From: Sweltsa coloradensis
Taxonomy: Eukaryota > Arthropoda > Insecta > Plecoptera > Chloroperlidae
Assembly: GCA_024449915.1 (NCBI GenBank)
Contig: JAMZAV010000959.1
Span: 186,001 to 250,000, forward strand
DNA length: 64,000 nt
Direction: 5' to 3'
The notes under the pieces: model-generated
Told to the model about the DNA's origin: nothing
Database searches by the model: none
What the model saw: only the letters and a program-made list of their open reading frames with translations
Shown: positions 24,965 through 38,936 of the stretch, piece after piece
Position numbering within the stretch: position 1 is the first letter of the stretch
Layout: each line of letters starts with the position of its first letter
Translations under genes and position numbers: made by a program

Positions 24965-25140
24965 GTATAACGCACGATACCTTGATTCGGGAGGTCACGA
25001 GTTCGAATTCCGCTACCGGTAATCCCGACTGAAATTGGTTGAATACTGGGATTGAGTCCTCCCTCGGACAAAAAAAGTTTTACCGTAACTCCCACCTGAA
25101 GAGGGTCTTACAGCGGGCATCTTTAAATTTATTTAAACTC
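24965..25140 (+). mobile_element. tRNA-derived SINE fragment (family T)
   Basis: CTTGATTCGGGAGGTCACG is followed by B box GAGTTCGAATTCC (about 25009-25021), then a body with GGGATTGAGTCCTCCC and an AT-rich end near 25130. The A box is degenerate. Confidence 0.5.
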
Positions 25141-25899
25141 TGAGGAGCCGGTTATCTCTCTCTGTGTGCACGACTCGCGCGCTATCTAGCCGGCAACAAG
25201 GAGCGGCTACAGTGACACGAGACACCTCACACACAGAGCTACTGGTGTTTAACATACAAATCGCTCCCAGCATCTCGACAGGACGTCACGAGATCGCATC
25301 TCGCTGCCCTACCCAACACACCTGCAACCTACGAACACAGATTTCAATTTGTCTTCGGCGACTCCTCCCGAAAAAGACTATTTAAACATGTTAATATATA
25401 CAACGGTGGTCTTGGTCTCTTGGCTAGATAAAACAACACAACGTATTATATATTTATCCAGGAAAATTACTGAGGTCAACCTTGAAGGTGACATGTCCTC
25501 ACAGGGTCTCTACTTATTATTGGTTACCAAATTCCCTGACTCCTACAGGTTTTCCAGATAAATACGTACTTTCCTGACTGCATACTTAGTTGATTGGGAA
25601 AATAAGATAAGGGATTTTGCAGTTTGGCCCAAAACGTCATGATTGGCAGTGATGGTAAATATAATTTTTTTATTATAGAGTTGATTATAAGCTAGTAAGT
25701 TTGGACTTTTAAGGGGAAATTCCAGCAGACCCCCACAATTCGCAACAATATTTCCTTTATGGTATACACACGCAATTACACAAATCTTTAACCGAAAGTA
25801 TACAACTTGCGTAGTTCCTTATGGCAATGCATAATATTATAAAGAATGAATGCAAAATATGCTGCTGTAATAAATATTCATACTCTGTTCCAAACAAAC

Positions 25900-26180
25900 C
25901 CACAGTGGCGAAATTGTGAGTGGCGTCCTCGCAACAAGGCGCATCATTAACACCAGCCAGCGTCGGGACGCTGCACTTCCTAATGGCATACACAATTAGG
26001 TGGTTGGCAGCACGACGGCGACGCTCCGGACTCATTAATTGGAAACTTGGAAGGAAGAAGGAAGGAAGTCGTAGAGCCTAGGCATCCAGGGGAGTTGGTT
26101 TCATTCCCGTGAGACCTATTACAAAGCATGGGCCCATTATTAAACCGAACCGCTGAGATATATCTACTTGCCAACGTTGA
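25900..26180. other. G+C-richer single-copy island
   Basis: This unique intronic stretch contains a GAAGGAAG simple run near 26050 and TCATTAATTGG at 26032. The overlapping frames on the minus strand are short and featureless. Confidence 0.2.
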
Positions 26181-27147
26181 AACTCGAGAGACAAATACGA
26201 GTTATAATTTCGTGAATAATGTACAGAAATGAAGGTAGATTTACGGCGTGGAAATAAAGGGTGCATTCCATAAATATGGGTTGAAGAGATAATTATGACG
26301 TTGTATTAGAGTAACGAGATATACTCTATTATAATGTGTGGGTAATACTAAAATCAATAGGGGAAAACCACACATATTTGCAAAGATGAGAATGTTATGT
26401 TTGTATAAACAACGTTATTAAATTATTGCATTTGTATTAATCGTGAATATAGGCCTATTACGAGTGAAATACTTACATAATTATAGCATGTGTAGTGTAT
26501 ATATTGATTAATTTTGGACGGAGAGTTTATTCAAAACATAAGAAAACATCAAGTGTGATTAGTTGTTGATGATCTAATCGACACCAGGTACAATTGGGAC
26601 GTTTTGGCAGCTGACGAAGACTGATGGCATGGAGTACGACATGAAATTCAAATTGATAAAGAATGTCTAACGATTGTATCCCACTGAAATACGTTTGAAT
26701 ATAATTTGGCGTTATGGATGGTAAAACAAATTAATGCGGGCATGTTCCGTACGTCGAAATGTCACGCAGGACATGATGTGATGATTGCAGTGCGAGGGGC
26801 GCATGTTCATGCACATACTCGAGTTATATTACATGCGTGCAATGCGTGCTGTGGGGTGGACGAGCTTATACGCCCCCACGCACAATTACATTACAAGCTA
26901 ATAACAGCGTTTTACACTTGAAAAAACAAAAAAATCCAGTACAACTTGAATTGTGGGAATGTTTTGTAATGGCCAGTGGATGAGAATTGAGTAATAGGAA
27001 ATGAATGTTTCAGATGCCCAATGGTTATTGCTTGTTGAGAACGACAAAATATGAAGACATAAAACTAAAAGCCATTGTATGGAAGCGATTTAAATACATA
27101 TGGTAATGAAACCTTATATTGTTATATGCGTTAAATATATTTTAAGG

Positions 27148-27265
27148 GACTAGCGCTTACAGGGTTGGCTTGGTTGACTTTAAATTTAATGTCCCCCACT
27201 GAAAATCAGTTGTGTGACTGAGTGGGTAGACTCTAAATACGAACTTTTTTATTTTTTATTATTTA
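27148..27265 (+). mobile_element. SINE family S, tail fragment
   Basis: It contains CTTACAGGGTTGGCTTGG, CCCCCACTGAAAATCAG and GACTGAGTGGGTAGACTC, followed by an AT-rich end. It matches the tails at 8170-8297 and 63740-63870. The 5' part is absent, as expected for a truncated retroposon. Confidence 0.7.
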
Positions 27266-28261
27266 CTGCCGCCAGGATAGTAAACATATTGAACTTGCGG
27301 CTAGTTGTCCAGCAAGGAGATATTGCCGACCAATATTCGCAGCCTAAAAATATGTATATGGATACGTTTGTTGTCTTTTGAGCAAATACAAAATCATCTT
27401 ATTTGTGTTCAAATAGGTGTGAACTTAATCCCGCCAGTTCTGATTCCAAGACAGCGTGATAAGTTTCGAGCATCTGTGATGAGATGTCTGGCGGACAGGC
27501 CAACTTAATTTGCCTAAACCGATTGTCAGGTCAAAAAACGCTTAGCATGTCCTCAACATCTCACTAAATCCATGTTGTAAGTAACAATCAACTCGAGTTT
27601 ACACCCCGAACATGAACAGACGTACGAACAATGACAACGAGCTCTGCACGAGCGCCGAGCACGTGCAGAACATGGACGACACATTAGCAGGACACGAGTA
27701 CGTACCTACTACCATGTAACAGCCGCCAAGCGAGAAGAACGCCGTGGGCGCCCCTCGTACCAAGGTTTATGTGTGGTTTGCTTAGACTTAGAGAGTGAGT
27801 GCAAGGTTTACCAAACTGATTAATATTCAACATGAACCAAACAAATTATAAGTTACAAATTAAAAATAAATAAATCTCGTTCAACTATATAACTATTCGT
27901 TATACACATGGCAATAACAACTATACGAGAGTTTTTCTATGAGGTTAACTCACTAATCGTTATTGGATGGGTAAATATAAAAGTTAGTACTATCAGTAAT
28001 TATAAATTATGATAATTTCTTACAAACAACCACAGTTGATTCTTGCTCAGACAAAATCAGAAGTATGGTCTATAGGAAAAACACTCTGAACTCTAAATTC
28101 AGGAGTATGTATATAGTTTGGTTCATCGCCAGTAATACTGAATGCAACTTTTTGAGTTTTGAAGCAGTCATAACAAATGTAAATTATTTACATTTTTCCA
28201 GTAGCCTATTTATTAACTGTTACAATTCAGACAATTCAGAGCTTAAAATGTACCCATCCTA

Positions 28262-28330
28262 ATGCCTGTCTGGAATGCGGGAGATCCGTGGTTCGATTCC
28301 CGGTTGGGGCGGACTTTTTAAATTTCTGAA
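28262..28330 (+). repeat. tRNA-like fragment, probable SINE head
   Basis: GTGGTTCGATTCCC near 28290-28303 is a good pol III B box with T-arm pairing, preceded by GCCTGTCTGGAATGCGG. The A box is not clear and no full cloverleaf can be drawn. Confidence 0.4.
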
Positions 28331-28489
28331 TTGTAGTAAATAATAGATAGCAAGTCATCTGAAAGGACGCATAAAAGGTAATTGTTGCACTGTATGTCGC
28401 ATTAATTCAGAGGAGATCCTATTTACGAGAATAAGGTGTCTTACTGGTTATCTGCATCGGTTGAAAGAGATGCAAGGACCGGTAGACCT

Positions 28490-28760
28490 TATTATGATAA
28501 TCATATGATTCCCTCATTATGGAGATACATTCTCGGCATCGATTGCTGCAGCCACGCGAGTTGATCCAGATTATTTGACAGCTTCAGTAAATTTATCAAT
28601 CCCGGCGGCTCTGAAGCCGCAGGGCCTTCCCGTGCAATGGGCATCCAATAAAGTTGGTGATGCGGCGGCCCCTCAAACGGATCGCCCCGGGGCCCACCAT
28701 TCACACGCAAACACCGGAATCACTCACTTCCAGCCAACATGGCCATGAATATACCAGGCC
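28490..28760. other. G+C-richer single-copy island
   Basis: A strongly G+C-rich unique stretch in the MPDU1 intron, containing GCGGCTCTGAAGCCGC (imperfect dyad), CCAATAAAG and CGCCCCGGGGCCC. No domain is seen in its frames. It is a candidate conserved element. Confidence 0.3.
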
Positions 28761-30399
28761 GTGTAATTATGACAAGAAGGTGCTACCTGATTGATTTAAA
28801 ACGATTCCTTTTATAATTCCGCCTGATGAGCTGGATTCTCGAAGCAGCCTTTTCCCGGGATCTAAAAATGTTTCAATAAACGTTTTTCAGTAATAAAAAA
28901 TGGCGCTCTAGTAAATTATTAGTTGTCTACGGTTGACTCGAAACACGACTGTTTTTTAGACTTTCCCACTACCCACAGGGCCAATTATTTATTTCTAAAT
29001 TGAAAATTAATGAGTTCTAATTAACACGTAATCGTATATGCTAGTAGATATCATGCCAATAATCGGTTTCTCATCAATAATGCTCATAAAAACAAGACAT
29101 TTAATGGGATATATTTCTGTGTGAATCTGATTTTCGTGTAGGCAACCTTCCTTTCCTTCATTGCCACATGTCGCAATAAGGAACCAATAAGAGATCATCA
29201 ACATTGTATAATACTACGATTGATATGAGAAAAAAGATTTTTTGGTTCATGCTTTGGCTCATTGAGGTAAGTGCATGTTTTCTAAAAAAAAAAAAAAAAA
29301 ACATTTTAGAGGTTTATAAACGTCCATAGTTTAAAAATAAACTACCTATATACCTAGGAGTGTACATCCGCAGACAGAAGTAAATCAAAGGTCCTGCAGG
29401 ATACGTTTTTATCCTTCCACTCGTTGTGTACCCATGACCTTGATACTTTCCAATCTCAATGCAACCTGTTAAACAGCCAATATGTGCAGCAGAGCTGTAA
29501 TTGTTTCCGACATATACCCTTGATTTACTTTTGTCTCTAGCAGTAGCAGGTGTACATGCACAAATAACGATTTCCAATACGAATTAGATTTATTGAAATC
29601 CATAATACTTGGTGATCTTAATTACAGTAACAAATACAACTCTTGTTCAGTGAAGCTTCATTATAACTCGCAATGCATATAATTTAAAAAAATGTTTACG
29701 TTACCAAAGTACCATCCTATTCATCGAAACAACGTCACAAGAGAGACGTAACGATTACAAAACGTATAACAATAATTTATGTTTTGCACATTTATAGTAT
29801 TTTAAAATCAAATAGAGCAGCAACCATGCATTCAAATAAGCGTTGCTGCATTGCCTCTATGTATCCTGCTTATGGGCGTATGAACCTACGAGAGGCCTCC
29901 ACGAGACCTCTGATCGAACGTATTAGCAAATGTAGTATGTTTGTAATTACAAACCCGGTGTAAGTACCGGTATCGATATCGCTTGGCCCACGCCCCTCGG
30001 AATCGTTTCCTCCACCCACGCATCCCGGCAACACCTTCTCTTTCCAATTAGCCCGTACCCCGGCGGAGGCAACAGCTCCGTGATAACGAGATAAACAAAC
30101 AAGATTCTTATCGGTCCATACATTATCCTCCACTCCACTCGGCTCTACTCTCCAATACAGAATATATCAAATGAGTGTACAAAAAATAAATTACTTAGTA
30201 GATTTATGTGCGGTCTGCGCAGAATGTACAGAGGTATAATATGTGATACGCCCCCCGGCTAAGAAATAGGAGGATAACGAACGACGAGTGTAATTACTTT
30301 GTTTTAATAGTTGGAATATAAATCTTTTCCTTACGAGGTTTGCCTTGTCTTGCCATGGTCAGCTTAGAGGAGACGACCCGAACTCGTGCTGAGGTCAGG

Positions 30400-30640
30400 A
30401 GGCGCCTTAGGTCACACGACGACTAGGGTCAGACGGCGTCTAGAGTCACACGACATCTAATGTCAGATGGCGTCTAAGATCAGACGACGTCTAGAGTCAC
30501 ACGAACATCTAATGTCAGATGGCGTCTAGGATCAGACGACGTCTAGAGTCACACGACATCTAATGTCAGATGGCGTCTAGGATCAGACGACGTCTAGGGT
30601 CAGAAGAGCCAGACGACGTCTAGTTGGCTTCTAGGGCAGG
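30400..30640 (+). repeat. About 51-bp minisatellite
   Basis: There are roughly four units of about 51 bp. Each contains GTCACACGA, ATCTAATGTCAGATGGCG and a perfect odd dyad AGACGACGTCT. Shorter sub-units resembling GTCTAGGGTCAGACGAC flank both sides, suggesting growth from a simpler 17-25-bp motif. It is intronic in MPDU1. Confidence 0.85.
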
Positions 30641-31510
30641 AAGGATTCTAGAGAAAGACTAGAAGAAAAGAAGACTAGTCTGTAAGATCTTAAAAAAATT
30701 GAATATTATAATGTATAATATTATAAATATCAATAATATGAGACGTTAAGCAATATCCAATGCAAAATCTCGAATAGTAATGAATAATGATGGGTCACCG
30801 CTTTCCGATGCAGGGTGTTTCTACGTCCGATAAATTTACTTCAGATCTAATGCGTTTCGAATGAGATGTAATATAATACTCGAGGTGCAAACTAGCATTG
30901 ATCAGTATCACACGTCACAAAACCCCAAGAACAATGCATAAAAAACACATTAATATTGACACTTTATACTTTTCTAGTGATAAACATACGTCGAGTGCAA
31001 ACAATTTATTATAAAATATTTGCCACTTCGGAGTACAATGTCAATTAATATAATATATTGTGGATCGAAAATAGACTGTAAATAAACACATTTATGAGAA
31101 GTCCGAAATAGAAATGACGGAGCACGAGTGATTGGACAATCAGTTGATAACGAAAACCACTTAAAATAAGGACATTAAAATGTAGATAGAGGCCTAGGGC
31201 TGTCGATATTTCAAGCGCGCAGTCGGCGTGGGTGGAAATGCAAGAATATCTTCACTACTTTGCGCATTTTCTGCTATGATTTGAGGTTTATACGCAATAG
31301 GAAATGTTCATTAACTTTTTTTCTTATCATCCACTATATTAAGGATTTCATTAATTGTTTTATTATTTAGACAAGATTTTCCATAGATAATGGCGGGAAA
31401 ACGAGACTACGTCACTATTAGCCACTGCCTCCTACATGTTGCTCGTGGCTCCTCGAGGAGCCTACTAATCGTACAAGGCGATTCAAGAGAAAAGTCAACC
31501 TCGCAGCTAG

Positions 31511-31690
31511 TAAGGGTAGTATATTACTCCCCGAAATTAGAGGCGAGCTCTGTCAATTGTCGTCGGGGACACCTCCCCCTACCCTTGACGACCTCCCCGA
31601 CGACGACGATCGCGACGTGAGAAACCCCCTTTGCTCCCCTTACCCGTGGCTGGTTGTGTCCAGCATGGGCCCCTCCTCCCCATTATCCCG
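31511..31690 (+). repeat. Dispersed G+C-rich repeat (family D), copy 1
   Basis: It shares GGCGAGCTCTG, ACCTCCCCGACG, a GACGACGACGA run, CGACGTG and GTGGCTGGTT, in the same order, with 53701-53935. The class is unknown. The two copies do not keep a common open frame. Confidence 0.6.
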
Positions 31691-32366
31691 TAGGCTAGAA
31701 CGGTGCATTATGACCTAACGGTTGACGCGTCCTTAATCCAAATAAACAAAAAACTGTGTAATCTAGAAGGCAGTAGGTCATTCATTGATCCAAAGACATT
31801 AAACAGCTTTGCGCATAGGTCAACAATCAACAAATCTCTGGACCCAAATCTTGACGTCACGTGCTGTTTGCGCGGGAATTAAAATACTACAAACCTTGTG
31901 CTTCAATAGAATATAAAAAAAAATCCGCTAAAATAAATCTCAAATTTATCATGGACATGTTAACAAAAATGCAACTTTCTTACGGTGTTTGTTGTTTTTG
32001 ACAACAAATTGAAATGTTCCACATTTTTAACTCAAATTTGTAAAATATTTGGACCCATTTCACTGGTACTGGTAAAGGAAGTATAATTATATTATATAGG
32101 ATTATTTCATCCTCATAGTTATTATTCGACAAAATTCTGATGACGATAAACAGTTCGATTTTGATGGTGTAGCAAAGTCTTGAATTTAACAAACCCCTCA
32201 CCTCCCATCAGCTCACCTAATATTTCGTCGCTCTCTTACAGACAAATGACTACGCAGTTTTATAAATAAAAATCATTGGACTTTTACCTGTTAATAATAT
32301 CTTTATTTTAAATTGTGATATTTCGATTCCTTTACAGGAGTCTTTACCAAACTAACAATTTAAAAA

Positions 32367-32390
32367 AACAACAACAACAACAACAACAAC
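32367..32390 (+). repeat. (AAC)n microsatellite
   Basis: About eight AAC units, preceded by an A run. Confidence 0.9.
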
Positions 32391-33912
32391 AGCAGACAAG
32401 ACAAAAAACATTTCATAACAAATTATAAATATGGCTGTGTATTAGTACCAAATTATTAACAAAAAAGTTTTTTATGAATAAAAATAAAAATAACAAAAAA
32501 CATAACATTTAATTTACATATTGGACTGATGGTATTTGAAATTAAACTATTGATCTAGTGATGAAATTGATGGACAAAAACTCTTCCAAATAGCTGGATA
32601 GTTAACACTAGGCACACTAATTGTATTGGCCACACAGGAAATCAAACCAGCTCACAATTTAATCACAATTTAAAAAAAAGATATTATTAACAGTGAAAAG
32701 TTCAATGATTTTTATTTATCAAGTTACTACCTGTTATATAGTTTCAATTTTAATAGACTACGCAGTTATTGATAAACTTTTCAGGAAATTTTAGGAATGT
32801 CTAAAATTATACCTCCTACGTTTACAAATGAAATATAAATAAAAATAATATATTCAGTGAAGATCACACATGTACGATTTTTTTCCTGTTTTCATCAAAT
32901 TTTTCACTTTAAAGCGACCATAATTCGCGCTCGCGACGCCTTACTAAAAAAAACGCGTATCGCCCATCTCGCCCAGTTTCAAAATTTCATTCATAGATGA
33001 CCAACCAAACCAACCCATCACACGAGTCGCGTCTCGAAATAAATAAATCGCATCTGGTGTAACGCGATCGTGCGCCACTCTAGGGGCGCGGAACGATGCG
33101 ATGATTATCCGCTTCCCGTCGCGTCCAGCCACGAAGCTCGGAGCTCACACACAGTCACAGTACATTCTTTTTTGTTTTACGAGGAATAAATCAAACCCAA
33201 CTTCCATCCCATCCAGCAGCAAACAGGCTTCATAAAGTGCAACTAATTTGCCACCAATGTATCAAGTTGGAACATTGGAGAGGAGATGTACGACGCGCCT
33301 CCCGTAGCGCGGATAACCGCTGCCACTTGTTTCCCCATCACTAGCGAGCTACTGTAGCTTTGTCTCTCGAGTTCTACTACTACCCACCTAATCAACGGAC
33401 CTTATTAATGGCCGGGCAGGAACATCCACGAGTTTATCACTCGACGTCATCGCCTTGAATGCCTGACAAATGTCAAGGGTAGGTCCAAGATCAAATGAAC
33501 ATCGAGTTCGATTGAGGGCTACTTAGTTAGTGGGCAACCGCGAGAATGCGAAGGGTAATCAAATACTGGGACGAGCTGCGGTTACCGCGGTATATGGGTA
33601 ATATGTCTTACACTCGCATGTCCATTAAGTATGTGACGGCAAAAAATAGTTGTCATATGCATGGGATTAAACTAAGGATTTACGTACGCTATTAATTTTT
33701 GTGTTGATAGATGAGCGTTTTTGATCCATTTTGCCGATTTTTTAGTTCAGATTTGTTTTGCCATTTTATCATTTAGAATGACCTAAAATCTAAATATTTT
33801 AAAAGTAGTGCCAAGTAGAGTAAATGGCTATAGAGCCTAGGGTACAATGCAAGCATATGGAATTAAAAGTACTAAAACTAACCAACTAAATCTACATTCA
33901 CTACCTACACGT

Positions 33913-34177
33913 CAACGAGCGCCGAGTGCTTAGCGCCGAAGCGGGTGCTCCTTAAACTATTTACCCCATCTCCAGAAATAGTCATAATATGAATGAGAGT
34001 TGCAACGATTAATACATTATTTTCAGCTCTAAACTGTATGGTAAATTATGTATTAGATTTTTGAAACGCAAATATATTAATAAATAATTCAAACACACTT
34101 GATATCTAGTTACACCGGTCGAGCGCTCGGGAGCGCCGGCCCAGAAAGTGAACTGAACCAACTTCGGCGCTCCTCGG
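33913..34177. repeat. Possible short inverted-repeat element
   Basis: GAGCGCCGAG and GCGCCGAAG near 33918-33945 have inverted counterparts near 34155-34177. The pairing is interrupted and no target duplication is evident, so this is weak. Confidence 0.25.
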
Positions 34178-37100
34178 CGCTATTCTATAAAGAGTATACA
34201 GTGAGTTGAGAGATTTTCTTTATAAATGTCTAATTTTGTGACAATTTCAAGGAAACTTAGAAATTTATAAATTAAGTGAAGTTTTGAGAGGTCACAAGAT
34301 TTCTGAAATATAAAAAATAGGAGTAACAGTTTGTCCAGCGGAGAAGAAAACGTGAGAATGGAACGATCAACAAAAATACCTCGTAAATAGCTAATTTTAA
34401 GGAACAATATTCATTCCTTCGATTGCACTAAAATACGTGACAGGTGGGGAGGTGAACTTAAGAGCTTTGGAAGGCTGTCTGAAAATTGCATCAACCGTTT
34501 GACCAGGTACACAGAAAAACACTCGAACTTTTGTACGCGATGGGATGGGGGATAGTCAAAGTGATGTATTATATCCACATTTACTTAATATTGAATATAA
34601 GGTATTATTTTCAAATTCAAACAACATTTTACTAATTCATAAGCAAGATTATTTCAAATAATCTTCTAATATATTAGGGCTAAACTGTAGAGTAGCGACT
34701 TCTTAAAAAATCAAATCTTACACTGTTCATTGTCTCGTGTCTACAAGTTTTTTGTTTTCCATATAGTGTCTGCCTTACGTGTGTTTATTACGAGTCTGCA
34801 TCAGGTGTTTATAAGGTAACAAACAAGTGTTAATGATCAAAACATACTTTCATTTTAGGAAGGCATATAAAATATTGTCTAATTATACGAAAATCATACT
34901 AATATATATAATTTGGTATAATTATTAAACCGCAATTGCGTAACTTATAAATGACGACTACAAAACTCACGAAGGCGTAGAAACGCCTGAGATTTTATTG
35001 AAAATTTATTAGTCACAAAAACACAAATTTGAACTATTTTTGTGCACAAATGTACATATTAATTATTAACATTTCAATGATTCTTCACATTGGTCAATGT
35101 ATTTCTGGTAATAATACCAGATATCTAAAGAAGAAAACTTTTATCAACAGATTCTCACCTAACACGAGAATTAATGGGGAATATTGACGCATTTAGTGCA
35201 AATTACCGACCCCAGATGTCGGCTCCCTTTGTCCGAACCTCACACGCACTATTAACAAGCACGCACATTACGTCTCACGCACCGCGATCGGATTAACCAA
35301 CCACGCATGCAACACTTAAATGGCGAGCTAACGTTTCCAAAATTATTGATGTCATTTATTATTATATACTGTATCTCAAGGCTAGAGTAACTGGCCAGCA
35401 AATGAGTGGCCCGCTACGGATGTAAAACATGGCAATTGTGGAAGAACGAGGGAGCCATCAGACAGACAGCACGCTATGCTAGCGACCTAATCACCTACAA
35501 ATTGAATTAGACAACTGGCTTGAGATTTTTTTACCCCTTTCACATCTGATGTCTAGTAGACTGTCCGTGACGACAAAAACACAAATGGCCATTAGAACCC
35601 ACGCAACACAAACAAGCACACACTTCGCGGAAGGCGACATTTGATGTGACATTAAAGTGGGCATATCATCTGGCGCCAACCGCGCGGACTCGGAAATGAC
35701 CGATTTTTGTGAAATTAGTGTTATAAATACAGAAAAAAAATTAAAATGTAAGACAAAATGTGTTCTATGGCAAGAGATTGCATGTTACTTCTGGATGATT
35801 TTAAGATGGTCTTGCAACACTTGTGGTCAACAAAATGATTACGAACTGTATTTTTTCCCGGGAGCAACCGAGAAATTAATATATCTTTAAAACGCACGTG
35901 CATTGTGTGGGCTTATGTGGTTGCGCTATAGGTGAAGCAAAAAGCTGATCACACGCGTAAAAAATATGTTTCTCATGAATGGTCTTTGCATTACAGTTTC
36001 CGAAATGTAAGCCCATTACAACCTTAGCAATATTTTCATGGAAATTTGCATGGTCACGATAAGGCTTACTAAGTTTCAACTTAACAAACTTAGATCATTG
36101 CTTAATTACAGAGTGTCCTCTGAAAAAACAAACAATTAAAAGGTTAAGGATGTACAAGATTTTACGAGAAAAGGAAGGTGATTATGACTGAACCTTCATA
36201 CCGCCCCGAAATTGTAGTGGTTTTGACTACTCAATAAGCTGCCTGCAAACCCATGTTACTTTGAGTGCTCTAGTGATCAGGCCTAGGAAGACATTTTTGC
36301 GTTTGGATGAGATCAGGTACTTTTCAAGAATATCTAAAATGGATCATTTTATCCTAACTAAATAAATACATGACCACATTTTACACACTCACATTTCACA
36401 ACACCAATTAAATCATACATACCCTCCTTACATTTCAATGTTTCCATTTTAATTAGCACTAAAACCCAGGTCTATTTCAGACCAACAAACTCCCCCCCCC
36501 CCCCCCCATTGAGCATTCGTATTATGCTAGACTGGAAGAGTTGACAAACAGTTACGATGTGCAAGCAGTGTGCAGATAACATTGTGATACTACGGGAAAC
36601 AAGCTGTTATTAAAAATAACAGTGTCATTAAATTAGATTTTATAATATTTTTGTTTTTAATTTAAATTAGTTGGTTCAAAATTGAGATAACAATAGAATG
36701 TGTGAATTTTAAACGTCACTGTACACGTTGATCGCCCTGTGCTTGGATGGCCGTTTATTTGCACAATTATGATATCTTAGACTTATAAAGAACAATTTAT
36801 ATTCTGAGGATTGAACGACGAAAATGATTTGTAATTTCAGCTATTCCCTATTATGGTGGTTTAAATTAAAACCAAAGAAACAAATCAAAATATTTTCAAT
36901 AAAAAGATAATTACTATTAAAGATTAACACGCAGAGAAATTTAAGTTTTGACAGCCCCTGGCCGCGAAGAATCATGGGATTTTCGACCCCAATGCCTCGC
37001 GAGACTGTCCCGTGGCTCACGCCCCAGGCGAATTTTCGAATATACACTCCCAAAACTTTCGTGGACATTAAAGAGAGAATCAAAGAAATATAAACTACCT

Positions 37101-37436
37101 TAACTTGTTTTTTATTTAACCTCGATATATAATTACCAAAGAAATTGATTTACGCTGGGAGACATTCCTTACGATATTTTTGTCTCGATTGTATCAAAGC
37201 TCCTGAAGCATCGTTTACATGAATTAAATTATATAAATACGCATATTTAATGAGAATAATATCGAATGAATGAACGAATGAATGAATCCAAGACATTGAA
37301 TACATGAATGGTACATTCGCAAAATACACCGCCAATAGGATAGTGACATTGGTGAAATCAATCTTGGAATGACAGATGGAGAATGGGATAAAGCTTGTGC
37401 CACATCGCCATGCTATTGAAGAGGTATTTATTTTTT

Positions 37437-37725
37437 ATCTCTCTATTTTTTATTTATTTATTTATTTGTGGCCACATTACAACAGGACACATGTCCCACA
37501 AGTGCAACTAACCAAACATGAACATAACAATACAATACATAATGCAAGATTACACATGTCAGGAAATAAGCGTAATGTCGTATAATTTAATGCACATGTG
37601 CTGCACAAAACACAAGATGGTGAGAATATCAGGAATTGTGCTAAAAGCATGATAAGTTGCAAACTGCAATAATCTTGGCAAACTATGGCAAATAGTTTTG
37701 TAGCAAAATAGTTTATCTTCACCTC
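37437..37725 (-). mobile_element. Probable LINE 3' end with (AAAT)n tail, minus strand
   Basis: Read on the minus strand, an AT-rich 3' region ends in GGCCACAAATAAATAAAT, a microsatellite-type tail (37446-37467 on the plus strand). This form of 3' end is common in invertebrate non-LTR elements. No intact domain is visible upstream. Confidence 0.35.
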
Positions 37726-38379
37726 CCCTGAACGTTTGACTTGTTGGAAGTATCTACGAAAATTAACACATACTATAGCTTATAGACATATGTATTGAAC
37801 ATTCACTGATGATATTAAATTATTTAAGAGTCAACAAAATCAGCGACAATGAAATTAACTTAACAGCATTGTATACGACTGAACGAAGATTGAAATCACA
37901 ATAAAATTAGCAGGAGAACGTCACGGATGAAGCCGTTAATGTTTGGTCGTATATTGGTAATTATACGTCTACATTTTTCCATTCATCAAGATGATATTCG
38001 TATGCATATCCAGAAAGATGATGCCTATCGTCATACACGATTTTAACATTTTGGTTCCAATTGGTCACACAAAATATGTAAACCAACTAAAAATTAACAA
38101 ATTGTAATACTTGTATGGACTTTGAGGACTCGTAGGAAAAAATCTTTGGGATAGAAATCGAAAAAGACAGGAATGCACCAGAAACAAGAAAATAGTTATC
38201 TATGGGAAGATGAAAACAGAACTAAAATATATAATTTGTCTGTGATTTGAAAGATTTGATTGATTTGATTTCTGTGACTTGAGAAGGTGAGCGTCCGCAC
38301 CCAAGTTTCTTACAGATCGTAGAATCAAATTGATAACAATCCTAAGTTGTACATCCATCTGTTATGCGACTGTGAGAGT

Positions 38380-38700
38380 GTGTGAACTAAGATCGGAGAA
38401 CGTGCACGCGATACACGGATGTCTTCCATGCACCCTCCTCCACTGAACCAGATGCAAACAAGGCTAGTTCTGACGTGACCGACCCTGCGAACTAGACTCA
38501 CTCCAGCCCCCTTGATTGCCGCGTATCATTACCTCAACCTCGTTACGTGTCATTATCTGAGGTAATTTGGGGGCTTTACCGCCAAGCCACTGGCATTTAG
38601 CTTCCGCGGAGGTTGTCATCAGTAGTCTCATGTTATGAGAGCTATTATTTCTGTCTTGGAGGGGTAACTACGTTCCGAAGACATCAGAATTTCCCAGACT
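38380..38700. other. G+C-richer single-copy island
   Basis: This unique island contains CATTACCTCAACC, CATTATCTGAGGTAAT and CTTCCGCGGAGG dyad-like words and no reading frame. It is a candidate regulatory element in the MPDU1 intron. Confidence 0.3.
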
Positions 38701-38936
38701 TGAGATATTAAACCGGTGACCCTTGACATGGAATGCTAGTTGCATGGGACACGAAACTCGACGACGCGATGTGAAAAGCTGTTATTTACTACTACATCGG
38801 AGAAATGTACGGAAATTATTAGCATTAAAATAATATAAGCGAGGGTGGGAGACATAACAATGTGAAGTTCAGGATTGGGGTCGCGAGATGTTCGAGACAT
38901 GGTGATTCTTTTGATGAGTATAGGGAGCAATGCTAT

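Larger units (their letters stand above)
31700..37430. other. Mostly unique intronic DNA
   Basis: No gene is recognised. It contains an (AAC)n run at 32367-32390, a G+C-richer stretch at about 33200-33600, a possible inverted pair at 33913/34177, and a C16 run at 36492-36507. Confidence 0.4.

Noticed and set aside
30400..30640. CRISPR-like regular repeats
   Set aside because: The units are contiguous, without unique spacers, in a clearly eukaryotic intron; it is a minisatellite.
37376..37722. Short frames over 37376-37722 on both strands
   Set aside because: They fall in a LINE-like 3' end with an (ATTT)n tail.
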